Positions 1 through 7,321 are shown, counted from the stretch's first letter. The stretch: DNA of 13,525 nucleotides from an uncultured Clostridia bacterium (GCA_944393455.1 CALYAH010000145.1:1-13525), one strand, 5' to 3'. A program made the numbers and translations. The notes: generated from the letters alone by a model not told the origin.

Positions 1-853
1 TAACTGTTATTATATTTATTACTGTTCCTAGCTTTTTTCCAAAAGTTATAAATATTGAATATAAAAATGATGATAATGATGATATTACAATTAGTGTAAC
101 TAATATTGCTTTTATAATATTTGCAATCACTCCAAATTTAGCCAACGCCATCAAAAACACAAAAATAAGGTATATTCCAAAAGCTAATCCTCCTAATATA
201 AATGATTTTTCTACATTTATTTTTTTGACATCATCTGAATTTTTATTATTATATTTAAGCAACTCAAAATAATATGGATACAAAAATGCTCCTGGAATTA
301 ATAAAATACAATTTTTTATTCCTATTCCTATTTTATCTAATCCCATCGAAAGAGTTACATAATTTCCATTTGAACTTATTAATACAAATATAGTTAATGC
401 AAAAAGTATTACATAGACAGCTATCCAACTTAAATGATCACTCAGTACATTTGATAACATTCCATATTTATATAATAATACTATAAAAAAGATTGCAAAG
501 ATAAGTGCAATAACTATGCCTCCTATATCTCCTATTGGTGTTGATGCAAAAACAGATTGTATTCCATTTAAGCTTATCCAACATTGAAAAGGACACATAA
601 TACCCATAATTATTTGCATAGTCTTTGAATAAAATACATCTGTAAGTTTTGGAATTCTAGATGCAAATAATCCAAATACAATACAAGCCAGTGTATTGCC
701 AATTGCCCACAATATAAATGGAATTATACCATCATTTTGGGCTGTTGAAATACCATTTAATAAACTACCTGCATTTGCCCAGGTTGCTGCAATACTCATT
801 GCATAATAAATAGTTGCATTTTGCTTAATGTTAGATATTAGTTTTTTAATCAC
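1..853 (-). CDS. Multi-pass membrane transporter-like protein, 3' end cut by window edge
   Basis: The frame stays open from a GTG at 853-851 to the left edge, giving 284 visible residues with no stop. The start is set by GGGGAG placed 5 nt upstream; the overlapping ATG two bases earlier is followed at once by TGA. The protein is strongly hydrophobic, with about eight membrane segments near residues 13-36, 44-65, 79-106, 111-130, 142-161, 180-198, 217-240 and 245-271. A polar loop around 201-215 is rich in Asn, Asp and Lys. The first segment carries a WANAGSLL stretch that may be a broken helix, as in LeuT-fold (APC-superfamily or sodium:solute symporter) carriers, but this is a guess from appearance. 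It is the last visible gene of a three-gene operon, 11 nt after the HPr-kinase-like gene, so it probably moves the substrate or product of that pathway. The substrate is unknown. Confidence 0.75.
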   Translation of the reverse strand, partial: MIKKLISNIKQNATIYYAMSIAATWANAGSLLNGISTAQNDGIIPFILWAIGNTLACIVFGLFASRIPKLTDVFYSKTMQIIMGIMCPFQCWISLNGIQSVFASTPIGDIGGIVIALIFAIFFIVLLYKYGMLSNVLSDHLSWIAVYVILFALTIFVLISSNGNYVTLSMGLDKIGIGIKNCILLIPGAFLYPYYFELLKYNNKNSDDVKKINVEKSFILGGLAFGIYLIFVFLMALAKFGVIANIIKAILVTLIVISSLSSFLYSIFITFGKKLGTVINIITV

Positions 854-864
854 ATTTACTCCCC

Positions 865-1812
865 TTACTTTTCCAAAAATAAATTAAATCCTGTAAAACC
901 ATTGGATAATATTATTTTCTTTGCATTACTTTTTATTAAATTATTTATAATATCATTTTTTAATTTTGCATTGCCTATATATGGAAACTCTATAAAACTA
1001 TTTTCTATTATTGCTGGAAAAGATATCTTATCTGAAGCAGATATTTGAAGAAGTCTTAGTAAATAATCTTTGTCTTTAATATTAACTATCTTTTCATTTT
1101 TACCTTTAAAATCAACATTAATGATTGTTAATTTATTTAAGTCCATTTTAATTTTATCATTTTTCATTTGATATGAACTCATATCAACAAATATTTTTTG
1201 TCCTATTGGCTCTATTAGTCTTTTTTCTGGAAATATAATAGCTTTAGGCAAGTTTTCTCTCACTGACTCCTCAGAAAGAGGTGAAACATTATCAAATATA
1301 TTACCCTTATATATATACATGTCATTATTTATTATAGTTTGTTCTGTAGAAATTAATTCCCAGCCTTTTTGCAATGCCAAATTAATTAAAACACTTTTTC
1401 CACTTCCGCTTCCACCTAGGCCAATTATGATTTCATCTCGTTTATTCTTAAGTGCACATCCATGAAATATAATACTATTATATTTTGTTTCTAAAATATA
1501 TAATATATATTTCTGTACAATTCCCTTATTACCAAATAATGAGAATTGGTGATTATAATTTTTTTGAACAAGCTTTGAAACATTTGCATTAATAATAAAG
1601 TTTCCATCTTCAATTTTAACACTAGTATTATCATTATCATTTATTATTATTTTTTCATTCGTTGTATCATCTTTTTTGCATTTTACTATATGATAATTAA
1701 TATATAAATTATATGGTTGAGGTTCATTAAATAAATCAGATATTTTATATTTATCTGAATGCAAAACTATTTCAAAAACAATCCCTCTTATTTTATATTT
1801 TTGTATATCCAT
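865..1812 (-). CDS. HPr kinase/PEP-carboxykinase-like P-loop protein, divergent
   Basis: This 315-residue protein has a clear Walker A loop (GGSGSGKS, residues 133-140), preceded by FHGCAL at 116-121. That layout is typical of the HPr serine kinase C-terminal fold, where a His-Gly-containing strand leads into the P-loop. In the family a pair of acidic residues follows about 15 residues later. Here that site reads LISTEQTII (153-161), so the usual DD pair is not kept and the catalytic chemistry may differ. The N-terminal 110 residues match no domain I recognise and have no membrane segment, suggesting a cytosolic protein. HprK-like proteins outside sugar control occur in peptide and natural-product clusters and as small-molecule kinases, so ATP-dependent phosphorylation of a small molecule or peptide is plausible but inferred. 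The ATG start lies 17 nt after the synthetase-like gene, whose stop codon overlaps GGGAG. That SD sits 13 nt from the ATG, longer than ideal. Confidence 0.7.
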   Translation of the reverse strand: MDIQKYKIRGIVFEIVLHSDKYKISDLFNEPQPYNLYINYHIVKCKKDDTTNEKIIINDNDNTSVKIEDGNFIINANVSKLVQKNYNHQFSLFGNKGIVQKYILYILETKYNSIIFHGCALKNKRDEIIIGLGGSGSGKSVLINLALQKGWELISTEQTIINNDMYIYKGNIFDNVSPLSEESVRENLPKAIIFPEKRLIEPIGQKIFVDMSSYQMKNDKIKMDLNKLTIINVDFKGKNEKIVNIKDKDYLLRLLQISASDKISFPAIIENSFIEFPYIGNAKLKNDIINNLIKSNAKKIILSNGFTGFNLFLEK

Positions 1813-1829
1813 ATAAACATCACTACTCC

Positions 1830-3236
1830 CTAAGACCTTCTAGAGACAAATGCTATTGTGTCAACTTTTTCAAGTGTAACTATGTCTTGTCCCTGCTCCT
1901 TCTCAAGTCCAAAACCTAATACTTCTCCACCTGTCAAATACGACTCCACTTTATGCACACTTTCATCAGTGTTATTTAAATGTATTTTTGCAACTTTACC
2001 ATTCTTTACAATTTCATCTAAATCACTTATATCATCACATTGTACGATACTCTCTTTTTCTCTTAAATGCATATCGTATATAATTTGCTTATCATTTTTA
2101 TCTAAAATCATTTTAATATTATTTACAATATTATCAAAATTAATATCACTATTTGTAGTAGTTATCAATTCCTGAATACCATTATGAAAAGCATATATTT
2201 CTATTTCATTCTTTTCCTTTTTTAAAATTATGGTTACTGGAATACCTTTCCTTAAATTTTCAGTTGTCTTTGAAGTTATCTTTTTTCTAATTATTTTTTT
2301 TGTATCATAAGTTATGTTATTATCTTTCAAACACTCAATAAGATTATTTATAATATTATCATTTTTTTCATCATTTAAAGCATTAAGTATACTTACTTGT
2401 ATAGGAGCAATAAAACTATATAACCTTAAATTGTTTCCATCGCAAGAGTTTAAAAGATATGAGAATAATATATTTTCACTCAAACCAAAATGTACAGAAT
2501 ATGTTGGTTTATTTCTATTATCAAGTTGATCTTTATATTTAACATTTACAGCTTTAGTAAATATATCATTGTGAAAGTATGTCATACCAGTTATAATCGT
2601 TTGGTCAAGTGGCGTAATAGAGTCGATACATATAGTCCTTTTTGATATTTTTTTATTTGTACTTACAGGTCTTATGACTTCAACACTTGGAATATGTAAA
2701 ATATCTTTTATAATTCTTCTATTCCAATTTGTTGCAAACTCCAATTCTTGCTCTGCCTCTTCCATAGTTTTAAATACAGCATAGCATTCTAAAAAAGATT
2801 TTCGTTCTCCTAAATTAAATGGAAATTTAGTATTTTTATTAGTTCTATATACCGGACCCCAATTGTATATTTTAACCGGCAAATCGACATTATGATAATA
2901 ATGTTTTAGTAGTTCCCTTATATAAATATAAGCATTAACCTCATGACCAGCTGCAACCATTAGGTTTTTATTTTCTATTTTCATATATCCACCAGATACT
3001 TTTGAAACCTTATCTATTTCTGTTAATGAATTTGGATCTACTAAATCTGATAATGTCACTCTTTGGTATCCTCCCATATTTAATAAATCCATAGCTTTAG
3101 TATATAAAGAACTACGTATTAATTCTCCATATGGCATATAATTCAGGGATTCTTTAGTTGGAATTCCCATAAATGCTACACCTGCATCCTTAATTAATTT
3201 TTTAAAACTTTGAGAATCAATTTTTTTCATAATCAT
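1830..3236 (-). CDS. Prolyl-tRNA synthetase-like class II paralogue with degenerate active site
   Basis: The 468 residues align by eye along the whole archaeal-type ProRS: a motif 1-like region ending in Pro68, motif 2 with Arg131 (GPVYRTN) and the FLECYAVF segment at 148-155, a motif 3-like GLS at 251-253 followed by LRLYSFIAPIQV, and an anticodon-binding-like domain from about 277 to 375. The C-terminal region ends in AFVSRRS, comparable to the C-terminal domain of these enzymes but without zinc cysteines. Key changes argue against a normal ProRS. The TSE loop that holds proline reads AGHE (96-99), the pocket His after motif 2 is Tyr152, and the motif 3 GLSxR arginine is Asn255. It is therefore probably a paralogue that activates another acid, binds a ligand, or serves a biosynthetic or editing role. 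SD AGGA lies 9 nt before the first ATG. It is the first gene of the operon, with a near-consensus promoter upstream. Confidence 0.8.
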   Translation of the reverse strand: MIMKKIDSQSFKKLIKDAGVAFMGIPTKESLNYMPYGELIRSSLYTKAMDLLNMGGYQRVTLSDLVDPNSLTEIDKVSKVSGGYMKIENKNLMVAAGHEVNAYIYIRELLKHYYHNVDLPVKIYNWGPVYRTNKNTKFPFNLGERKSFLECYAVFKTMEEAEQELEFATNWNRRIIKDILHIPSVEVIRPVSTNKKISKRTICIDSITPLDQTIITGMTYFHNDIFTKAVNVKYKDQLDNRNKPTYSVHFGLSENILFSYLLNSCDGNNLRLYSFIAPIQVSILNALNDEKNDNIINNLIECLKDNNITYDTKKIIRKKITSKTTENLRKGIPVTIILKKEKNEIEIYAFHNGIQELITTTNSDINFDNIVNNIKMILDKNDKQIIYDMHLREKESIVQCDDISDLDEIVKNGKVAKIHLNNTDESVHKVESYLTGGEVLGFGLEKEQGQDIVTLEKVDTIAFVSRRS

Positions 3237-3265
3237 TCTTATATTTCCTATCTAAATTTTTTGTT

Positions 3266-3294
3266 ATAATATCATATAAGTTAAACTTTTTCAA
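3266..3294 (-). promoter_or_regulatory. Promoter of the synthetase-like operon
   Basis: On the minus strand TTGAAA (3294-3289) and TATTAT (3271-3266) are separated by 17 nt, each matching the sigma-A consensus at five of six bases. Transcription would start about 22 nt before the first ATG of the synthetase-like gene. The promoter lies between that gene and the broken deacetylase gene, so the operon does not depend on the latter for expression. Confidence 0.6.
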
Positions 3295-3404
3295 GTTTTT
3301 ATTCTTTGATACTTTCGATAAAGTACCATTTGTCATTAATGCTCCACTTAAACTGCCATTATTTTTTAATATCATTATAAATAGACTTTTACTCTAAATT
3401 TTTA

Positions 3405-3854
3405 TCATTTATAAATCCCGGACATTAAGAATTTAGGTGTATGATTTCCTACAATATGTCCTTCCTCTATCATCTGTTTTACTAAATCACTTTGCGTATT
3501 CATATAATGTGCTGTTATAAAAAAAGCTGCTTTCACATCGTTATTTTTTAAAGTCTCTAATATTTGTGGTGTATATCCTGCTTCATACCCTTCGTCAAAT
3601 GTTAAATAGATAACTTTCTTATCTTTATTGCCTAAGCAAATCCCATTACTTTTTTCTAATATTTCTTTATTTTTTCTCTCTTCATCAGGCTGTTCGTGCT
3701 TATCATTTCTTTTTATCCCCCAACCAATTTTTTTAGTATTCATACTTTCTGCATTAGTAGTAATAACCTCTTCATTTTGTTGTTTTAAAACTAATGACAA
3801 TAAAGTTATTCCTATTATTAAGCAAAATATAATTCCTATTTTCACTTTTCTCAT
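3405..3854 (-). pseudogene. Truncated PdaA-like polysaccharide (delta-lactam) deacetylase
   Basis: The 149-residue product starts with a membrane anchor (about residues 5-23) and a charged linker. It then enters a NodB-type deacetylase domain with YLTFDEGYEAGYTP, the form of motif 1 typical of PdaA and close relatives, followed by VKAAFFITAHY and EEGHIVGNHT. PdaA removes the N-acetyl group from muramic acid outside the membrane during spore cortex muramic-delta-lactam formation. Here homology stops right after the first His of the metal-binding HxxxH motif, and five to ten unrelated residues and a stop follow. Roughly 110 residues are missing, including the RPP catalytic region and the final LLH motif. 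No remnant is recognisable in the next 165 nt, so this looks like loss of the 3' part by deletion or rearrangement rather than one frameshift. SD GAGGAGG precedes the ATG well, and a TATAAT at about 3915 could serve as -10, so it may still be transcribed. It is very unlikely to be active. Confidence 0.75.
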
Positions 3855-4164
3855 TTTAATCTTCCTCCTCAGCCTTGCTAATTTCTTTTCGTTTTTTTAT
3901 TTTATTACATTATATTTAATTAATAAGAAAGATATGTTATTTAATTTAGTTTGTTTCTTACCCGAATTCATATTTTCATCTTTTAAAAGTATTGATATTA
4001 TCTGTTTTATCATTTGGATAATTTTGTAAATTCCTATTGACAAGTTGAAAATTTTAGATTATAGTGGTATTGTTTTTGGAAAATTAAGGTAATTTGTATT
4101 TTTTTGTCAAACCTTATTTTCTGTTTTTTTCTATTGAATTCTATGTTAATAAGGAGATAATAAT
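3855..4164. other. Divergent intergenic region between pdaA remnant and agrA
   Basis: This 310-nt, very AT-rich stretch holds the leaders of two divergent genes. I see no gene or RNA gene in it. The agrA promoter is at 4037-4065 and the agrA SD (AAGGAG) at 4151-4156. TAAGGT and ACCTTA near 4085 and 4110 form a weak 6-bp inverted repeat in the agrA leader, which may be chance. I found no clear pair of LytTR-type direct repeats. Confidence 0.5.
4037..4065 (+). promoter_or_regulatory. Promoter of agrA-agrC
   Basis: A perfect -35 TTGACA (4037-4042) and a -10 TATAGT (4060-4065) are separated by 17 nt. The predicted leader before the agrA start is about 90 nt. The strength of the match suggests constitutive expression of the two-component pair. 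Confidence 0.7.
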
Positions 4165-4878
4165 ATGTTAAACTTTGCTATATGCGACGATAATTTAAAT
4201 ATTTTAGATAGACTTGAAAAAATGTTAGAAAGTATTTTTACTAAAAATAACTTTGATGCTTCTGTTTCTTTTAAAACAGATAACACCAAAGATATGCTTG
4301 ATTTTGTTAGTGATAACAAAGTCGATGTAATTATGCTAGACATTAATTTAAAGTCCAATAAAACTGGACTAGAATTAGCTGAGGCAATTAGAAAAGTAAA
4401 TAAAGATTCTTATATTATTTTTACAACTGGTCATTTAGAATACGCAATGGTAGCTTATAAGTTTAAAACATTTGATTATCTTGCTAAACCTATAACATAT
4501 GATAGATTAGAAGAAACTGTTAAAAGATTATTTGAAGATATTCATGGTTTACCTAAAAAATATCTAAAGATTGATAATAAAAACACAATTATTGATGAAT
4601 CTGAAGTGTTATATATTAAAAGAGATGGAATGAAACTTGTTTTCCATACTGCAACTCGTGATTATGATATTTATAGTTCTTTTAATAAATTTCAAGATAA
4701 ATTACCTAGTCACTATAAAAGATGTCACAAATCTTGTATAGCAAATATTTCTCAAATAAAGGATGTTGAACCTGTTTCTGGTACTATAACTTTTAAGGAT
4801 GGTAGCACTTGCAATATAGGACCAAAATATAAATCAGATTTGATGGAGGTTTTTAAAGAATATGGAAATTTTGAATAA
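4165..4878 (+). CDS. agrA: AgrA-type LytTR response regulator
   Basis: The 237-residue protein has a receiver domain (about 1-125) with the acidic pair Asp8-Asp9, phosphoacceptor Asp59 (VIMLDINL), Thr87/Thr88 and Lys108 in AKP. A LytTR DNA-binding domain follows (about 135-235), with the family signature HYKRCHKSCIANISQI at 192-207. Length and layout match AgrA, VirR and ComE regulators. On phosphorylation it should bind direct repeats upstream of target promoters and activate transcription. SD AAGGAG sits 8 nt before the ATG. The gene overlaps the downstream histidine kinase by 17 nt, so the two are co-transcribed and probably translationally coupled. The protease and signal peptide genes lie on the opposite strand about 1.5 kb away, which supports the Agr assignment. 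Which promoters it controls cannot be seen here. Confidence 0.88.
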   Translation: MLNFAICDDNLNILDRLEKMLESIFTKNNFDASVSFKTDNTKDMLDFVSDNKVDVIMLDINLKSNKTGLELAEAIRKVNKDSYIIFTTGHLEYAMVAYKFKTFDYLAKPITYDRLEETVKRLFEDIHGLPKKYLKIDNKNTIIDESEVLYIKRDGMKLVFHTATRDYDIYSSFNKFQDKLPSHYKRCHKSCIANISQIKDVEPVSGTITFKDGSTCNIGPKYKSDLMEVFKEYGNFE

Positions 4879-6205
4879 TATATGGACGGCTATTAGCACT
4901 CCAAATGAATTGCTTATTAATATATCATTGATTCCAGCTAGTTTTGTTGAGAACTATTTAATAATGACACTATTTACATCATTTCTAAACCTATCTATTA
5001 ATAAGAAAAAGAAATTATTGTATATTATTACAATGTCATTATCTGGATTATTAGTAACTTCATTATTAGATAGTCCTTATAATTTATTTTTAAATTATGT
5101 AATACTAATTATCTTAACATATTCTATTTTAGGTATTACATTTTTTAAAAGTATCCTCTCCGTGATGATCTCTTCTTTAGTATTTAATCTTATTGGAACA
5201 TTAATACTAAATCCTTATCTAATGATTCTTAATATAAGCACTCAACAAGTAAATTCAATCTTTTTGTACAGATTTACCTATATGATTATAATATACCTAA
5301 TAGTATCTATAATTATTTTAATTTTAAAATTAAAAAACATAAAAATATCACTTTTAGATGATATTGATAAAAAAGCATATATAATTTGTTCTAACATAAT
5401 ATTAGGGATTATTGCCATATCAACTCAGTCCATTATTGCTCTATATTATGTAGATATTTTACCTATAAGCATAACTTTTTTAAGTTTTGTATTTCTACTA
5501 TCTTATTTTATTATAAGTATTTATAGTATAACTAGATCTTTTAAATTAACACTTACAACAAAACAATTACAAAGTGCAAAAGAATATAATAATACTTTAC
5601 GTATTTTACATGATAATGTCCGTGGATTTAAACATGATTTTGATAATATTGTTACAACTATTGGTGGTTATGTAAAAACAAATGATATGGAAGGACTTAA
5701 AAATTATTATGTACAATTAGAAGATGACTGTCAAAGAGTCAATAATTTATATATATTAAATCCTGAAATTATCAATAATGACGGAATTTATAATCTATTA
5801 ACTAAAAAATATTATGAAGCTGACTCCAAAGATATTAAAGTTAATATTACATTTTTATTAGATTTAAGTACTTTAAATATGAAAATATATGACTTTGCAA
5901 GAATTTTAGGAATTTTATTAGATAATGCCATTGAAGCAAGTAGTGAATGTAAAGAGAAGATTATAAATTTATATTTTAGAAATGATGCTAAAAATTCTAG
6001 ACAATTAATTATTATAGAAAATACATACAAAAACAAAGATATTGATACAGAAAAGATTTTTGAAAAAGGTATTTCTGGAAAAGAAAATCATACTGGTCTT
6101 GGTTTATGGGAAGTACGTAAATTAGTAAAGAAAAATAATAATATTAATTTATTTACCTCTAAAAGCGATAAATTCTTTTCTCAACAATTAGAAATTTATT
6201 ATTAA
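4862..6205 (+). CDS. agrC: AgrC-type sensor histidine kinase
   Basis: The 447-residue protein has an N-terminal membrane sensor of about six or seven helices (residues about 15-225) and a cytoplasmic kinase half. The H-box RGFKHDFDN puts the phosphoacceptor at His258, the form seen in the HPK10 (AgrC) subfamily. The N-box is GILLDNAIEAS with Asn355 and the G-box is HTGLGLWEVRK (410-420). These mark a GHKL ATPase of the AgrC group, which detects a cyclic autoinducing peptide at the membrane and phosphorylates AgrA. The ATG lies inside the last codons of agrA, with GGAGG 12 nt upstream, consistent with coupled translation. A very stable hairpin with a T-rich end follows the stop within 10 nt, closing the operon. 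Confidence 0.88.
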   Translation: MEILNNIWTAISTPNELLINISLIPASFVENYLIMTLFTSFLNLSINKKKKLLYIITMSLSGLLVTSLLDSPYNLFLNYVILIILTYSILGITFFKSILSVMISSLVFNLIGTLILNPYLMILNISTQQVNSIFLYRFTYMIIIYLIVSIIILILKLKNIKISLLDDIDKKAYIICSNIILGIIAISTQSIIALYYVDILPISITFLSFVFLLSYFIISIYSITRSFKLTLTTKQLQSAKEYNNTLRILHDNVRGFKHDFDNIVTTIGGYVKTNDMEGLKNYYVQLEDDCQRVNNLYILNPEIINNDGIYNLLTKKYYEADSKDIKVNITFLLDLSTLNMKIYDFARILGILLDNAIEASSECKEKIINLYFRNDAKNSRQLIIIENTYKNKDIDTEKIFEKGISGKENHTGLGLWEVRKLVKKNNNINLFTSKSDKFFSQQLEIYY

Positions 6206-6210
6206 AATAG

Positions 6211-6250
6211 AAAGAAAGTAGTTTATATAAATATAAATTACTTTCTTTTT
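6211..6250 (+). terminator. Terminator after agrC
   Basis: AAAGAAAGTA (6211-6220) pairs with TACTTTCTTT (6239-6248). The interior TTTATAT and ATATAAA (6222-6228 and 6231-6237) extend the stem to about 18 bp, with one G-T pair and a 2-nt loop. The 3' arm runs into a T-tract. Because it is nearly symmetric it could also stop transcripts arriving from agrB-agrD on the other strand. Confidence 0.75.
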
Positions 6251-6273
6251 TAGGATTGTATGTATATAACTTT

Positions 6274-6328
6274 CAAGTTATAATATTGGTAAAAATATAT
6301 AATTCAAACTATTTTTACCAATAACTTG
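6274..6328 (-). terminator. Large inverted repeat directly after agrD
   Basis: ATTGGTAAAAAT (6285-6296) is the reverse complement of ATTTTTACCAAT (6311-6322), and CAAGTT (6274-6279) pairs with AACTTG (6323-6328). This makes an 18-bp stem with a 5-nt bulge and a 14-nt loop. The stem begins immediately after the agrD stop codon. No T-tract follows on the minus strand, so it may protect or process the agrBD mRNA rather than act as an intrinsic terminator. Confidence 0.5.
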
Positions 6329-6448
6329 TTAGTCTTTTTTTATCATAGATGCTGGCATTTTTGGTTGATGAAATATTGTAATTATAACACAAGCTGTATT
6401 AGTGGCTTTTGCATATTTTTCTGCTACTTTTGCTAAGAATTTTAACAT
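6329..6448 (-). CDS. agrD: AgrD-type autoinducing peptide precursor, 39 residues
   Basis: This short gene starts at ATG 6448-6446, with AGGAGG 8 nt upstream, 59 nt after the agrB stop. The product has the three-part AgrD layout. An amphipathic N-terminal helix (MLKFLAKVAEKYAKA, 1-15) anchors it to the membrane. The signal core is TNTACVIITIF (16-26) with the ring-forming Cys20. The C-terminal recognition tail is HQPKMPASM (27-35) and ends in KKD. In characterised systems AgrB cleaves the tail and closes a thiolactone between the Cys and the new C-terminus. Six hydrophobic residues (21-26) separate Cys20 from HQP where four are common, so either the ring is larger than the usual five residues or the cleavage register is shifted. 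The mature peptide cannot be fixed from sequence. Identification rests on layout, size and position beside agrB. Confidence 0.88.
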   Translation of the reverse strand: MLKFLAKVAEKYAKATNTACVIITIFHQPKMPASMIKKD

Positions 6449-6507
6449 TAAAATCCCCTCCTTGGTAAATTTATATAATACAAAATATTACCGGTATATA
6501 TTTTATA

Positions 6508-7134
6508 TTAAACTGATTCAGTCGAAGCCTCTCCATATACTTCATATCCATATTTATTATTGGTTAATTTATAAACTAATTTAGTTATTGTTATAGTTTG
6601 AAATAAATTAGCTAGTATTAATATATTGGAAGTCACCTTATCTTTTATAACTAATGCAGCAAATAAACCAAGTGTAAATGTTATATATGATACAATTTGC
6701 TTTTTTCTTCTATCTTTTTTATTTAATATAGGCACATTTTCTGTATCTGCTGGCGCATAAAGTTTTATCATTATCATTCCAAATATCCATACAGAAGCAA
6801 TCACTACACTCTTTATTATTTCTGATAAAAAAATATATTGTGCAATAAAAGGAATTAAACAATAAAATATCGTTGTAAATGCAATACATCCAAAATGTGT
6901 TTTTAAATGTACTCCTCCTGACGCCCCTTTATATGGAAATAGTGCCACAAATGTAAATAACGACCATTTAAAGATTCCTAAAATATATGCTATAATGAGC
7001 ATTATAAAAATTTTTGGTATTTCTCCTACTATATTTTGCAATCCATAATTAATAACTTCTGCTTTTTCATCATCTATTTCCGGCATTTCTTTTCTTATTC
7101 TATTGGTTAAAAAGGTACAGATTTTATCAATCAT
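6508..7134 (-). CDS. agrB: AgrB accessory gene regulator protease/transporter
   Basis: AgrB is a membrane cysteine endopeptidase that trims AgrD and forms the thiolactone of the autoinducing peptide. The 208-residue product has the AgrB core GASGGVHLKTHFGCIAF, with His76 and Cys83 matching the catalytic His/Cys spacing of S. aureus AgrB. It also has the conserved YAPADTENVPI at about 126-136 and several membrane helices (about 40-65, 82-102, 105-125, 150-165, 170-190). I place the start at ATG 7134-7132 because AGAGGTG lies 5 nt upstream. An in-frame TTG 21 nt further upstream has no such site. A TATAAT (7198-7193 on the minus strand) lies about 60 nt upstream with no good -35, which fits a promoter needing an activator such as AgrA, though I see no clear LytTR repeats. 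agrD follows on the same transcript. Confidence 0.93.
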   Translation of the reverse strand: MIDKICTFLTNRIRKEMPEIDDEKAEVINYGLQNIVGEIPKIFIMLIIAYILGIFKWSLFTFVALFPYKGASGGVHLKTHFGCIAFTTIFYCLIPFIAQYIFLSEIIKSVVIASVWIFGMIMIKLYAPADTENVPILNKKDRRKKQIVSYITFTLGLFAALVIKDKVTSNILILANLFQTITITKLVYKLTNNKYGYEVYGEASTESV

Positions 7135-7280
7135 TTTATCACCTCTTTTGCTCAAGAAAATTTTATCATTAGTTTTTATTTTTTTATATTTTATTATATG
7201 AATCTATATTTTTAATTTATAAAGATTTCTTTTAATTTTTTTATGAGTTATTTTTAGATTTTGACAGAAAATAAGCATAA

Positions 7281-7321
7281 AAAACTCATAACCACCTAAA
7301 CTGATAGTGATTATGAGTTTT
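7281..7321 (-). terminator. Intrinsic terminator of tRNA-Met
   Basis: Arms 7281-7295 and 7307-7321 are complementary over 15 bp with one G-T pair and an 11-nt loop. Read on the minus strand the stem ends in six T residues and starts 6 nt after the tRNA CCA. This is a strong rho-independent terminator. Confidence 0.8.

Noticed and set aside
1858..2175. Plus-strand open frame of about 105 residues
   Set aside because: It lies wholly antisense to the synthetase-like gene, has no SD, and has a low-complexity Ser/Phe/Leu-rich translation.
3217..3375. Minus-strand 52-residue frame ending inside the start of the synthetase-like gene
   Set aside because: It has no SD and it spans the operon promoter, so a transcript from that promoter would not carry its start. 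It is probably chance in the remnant region.
3628..4029. Plus-strand open frame of about 133 residues
   Set aside because: It is antisense to the deacetylase remnant and runs through the intergenic region, with no SD.
6402..6584. Plus-strand 60-residue frame
   Set aside because: It is antisense to agrD and the end of agrB, both of which are much better supported.
7135..7155. Upstream TTG start for agrB (7 extra residues)
   Set aside because: The strong AGAGGTG site lies inside this stretch and points to the ATG at 7134.
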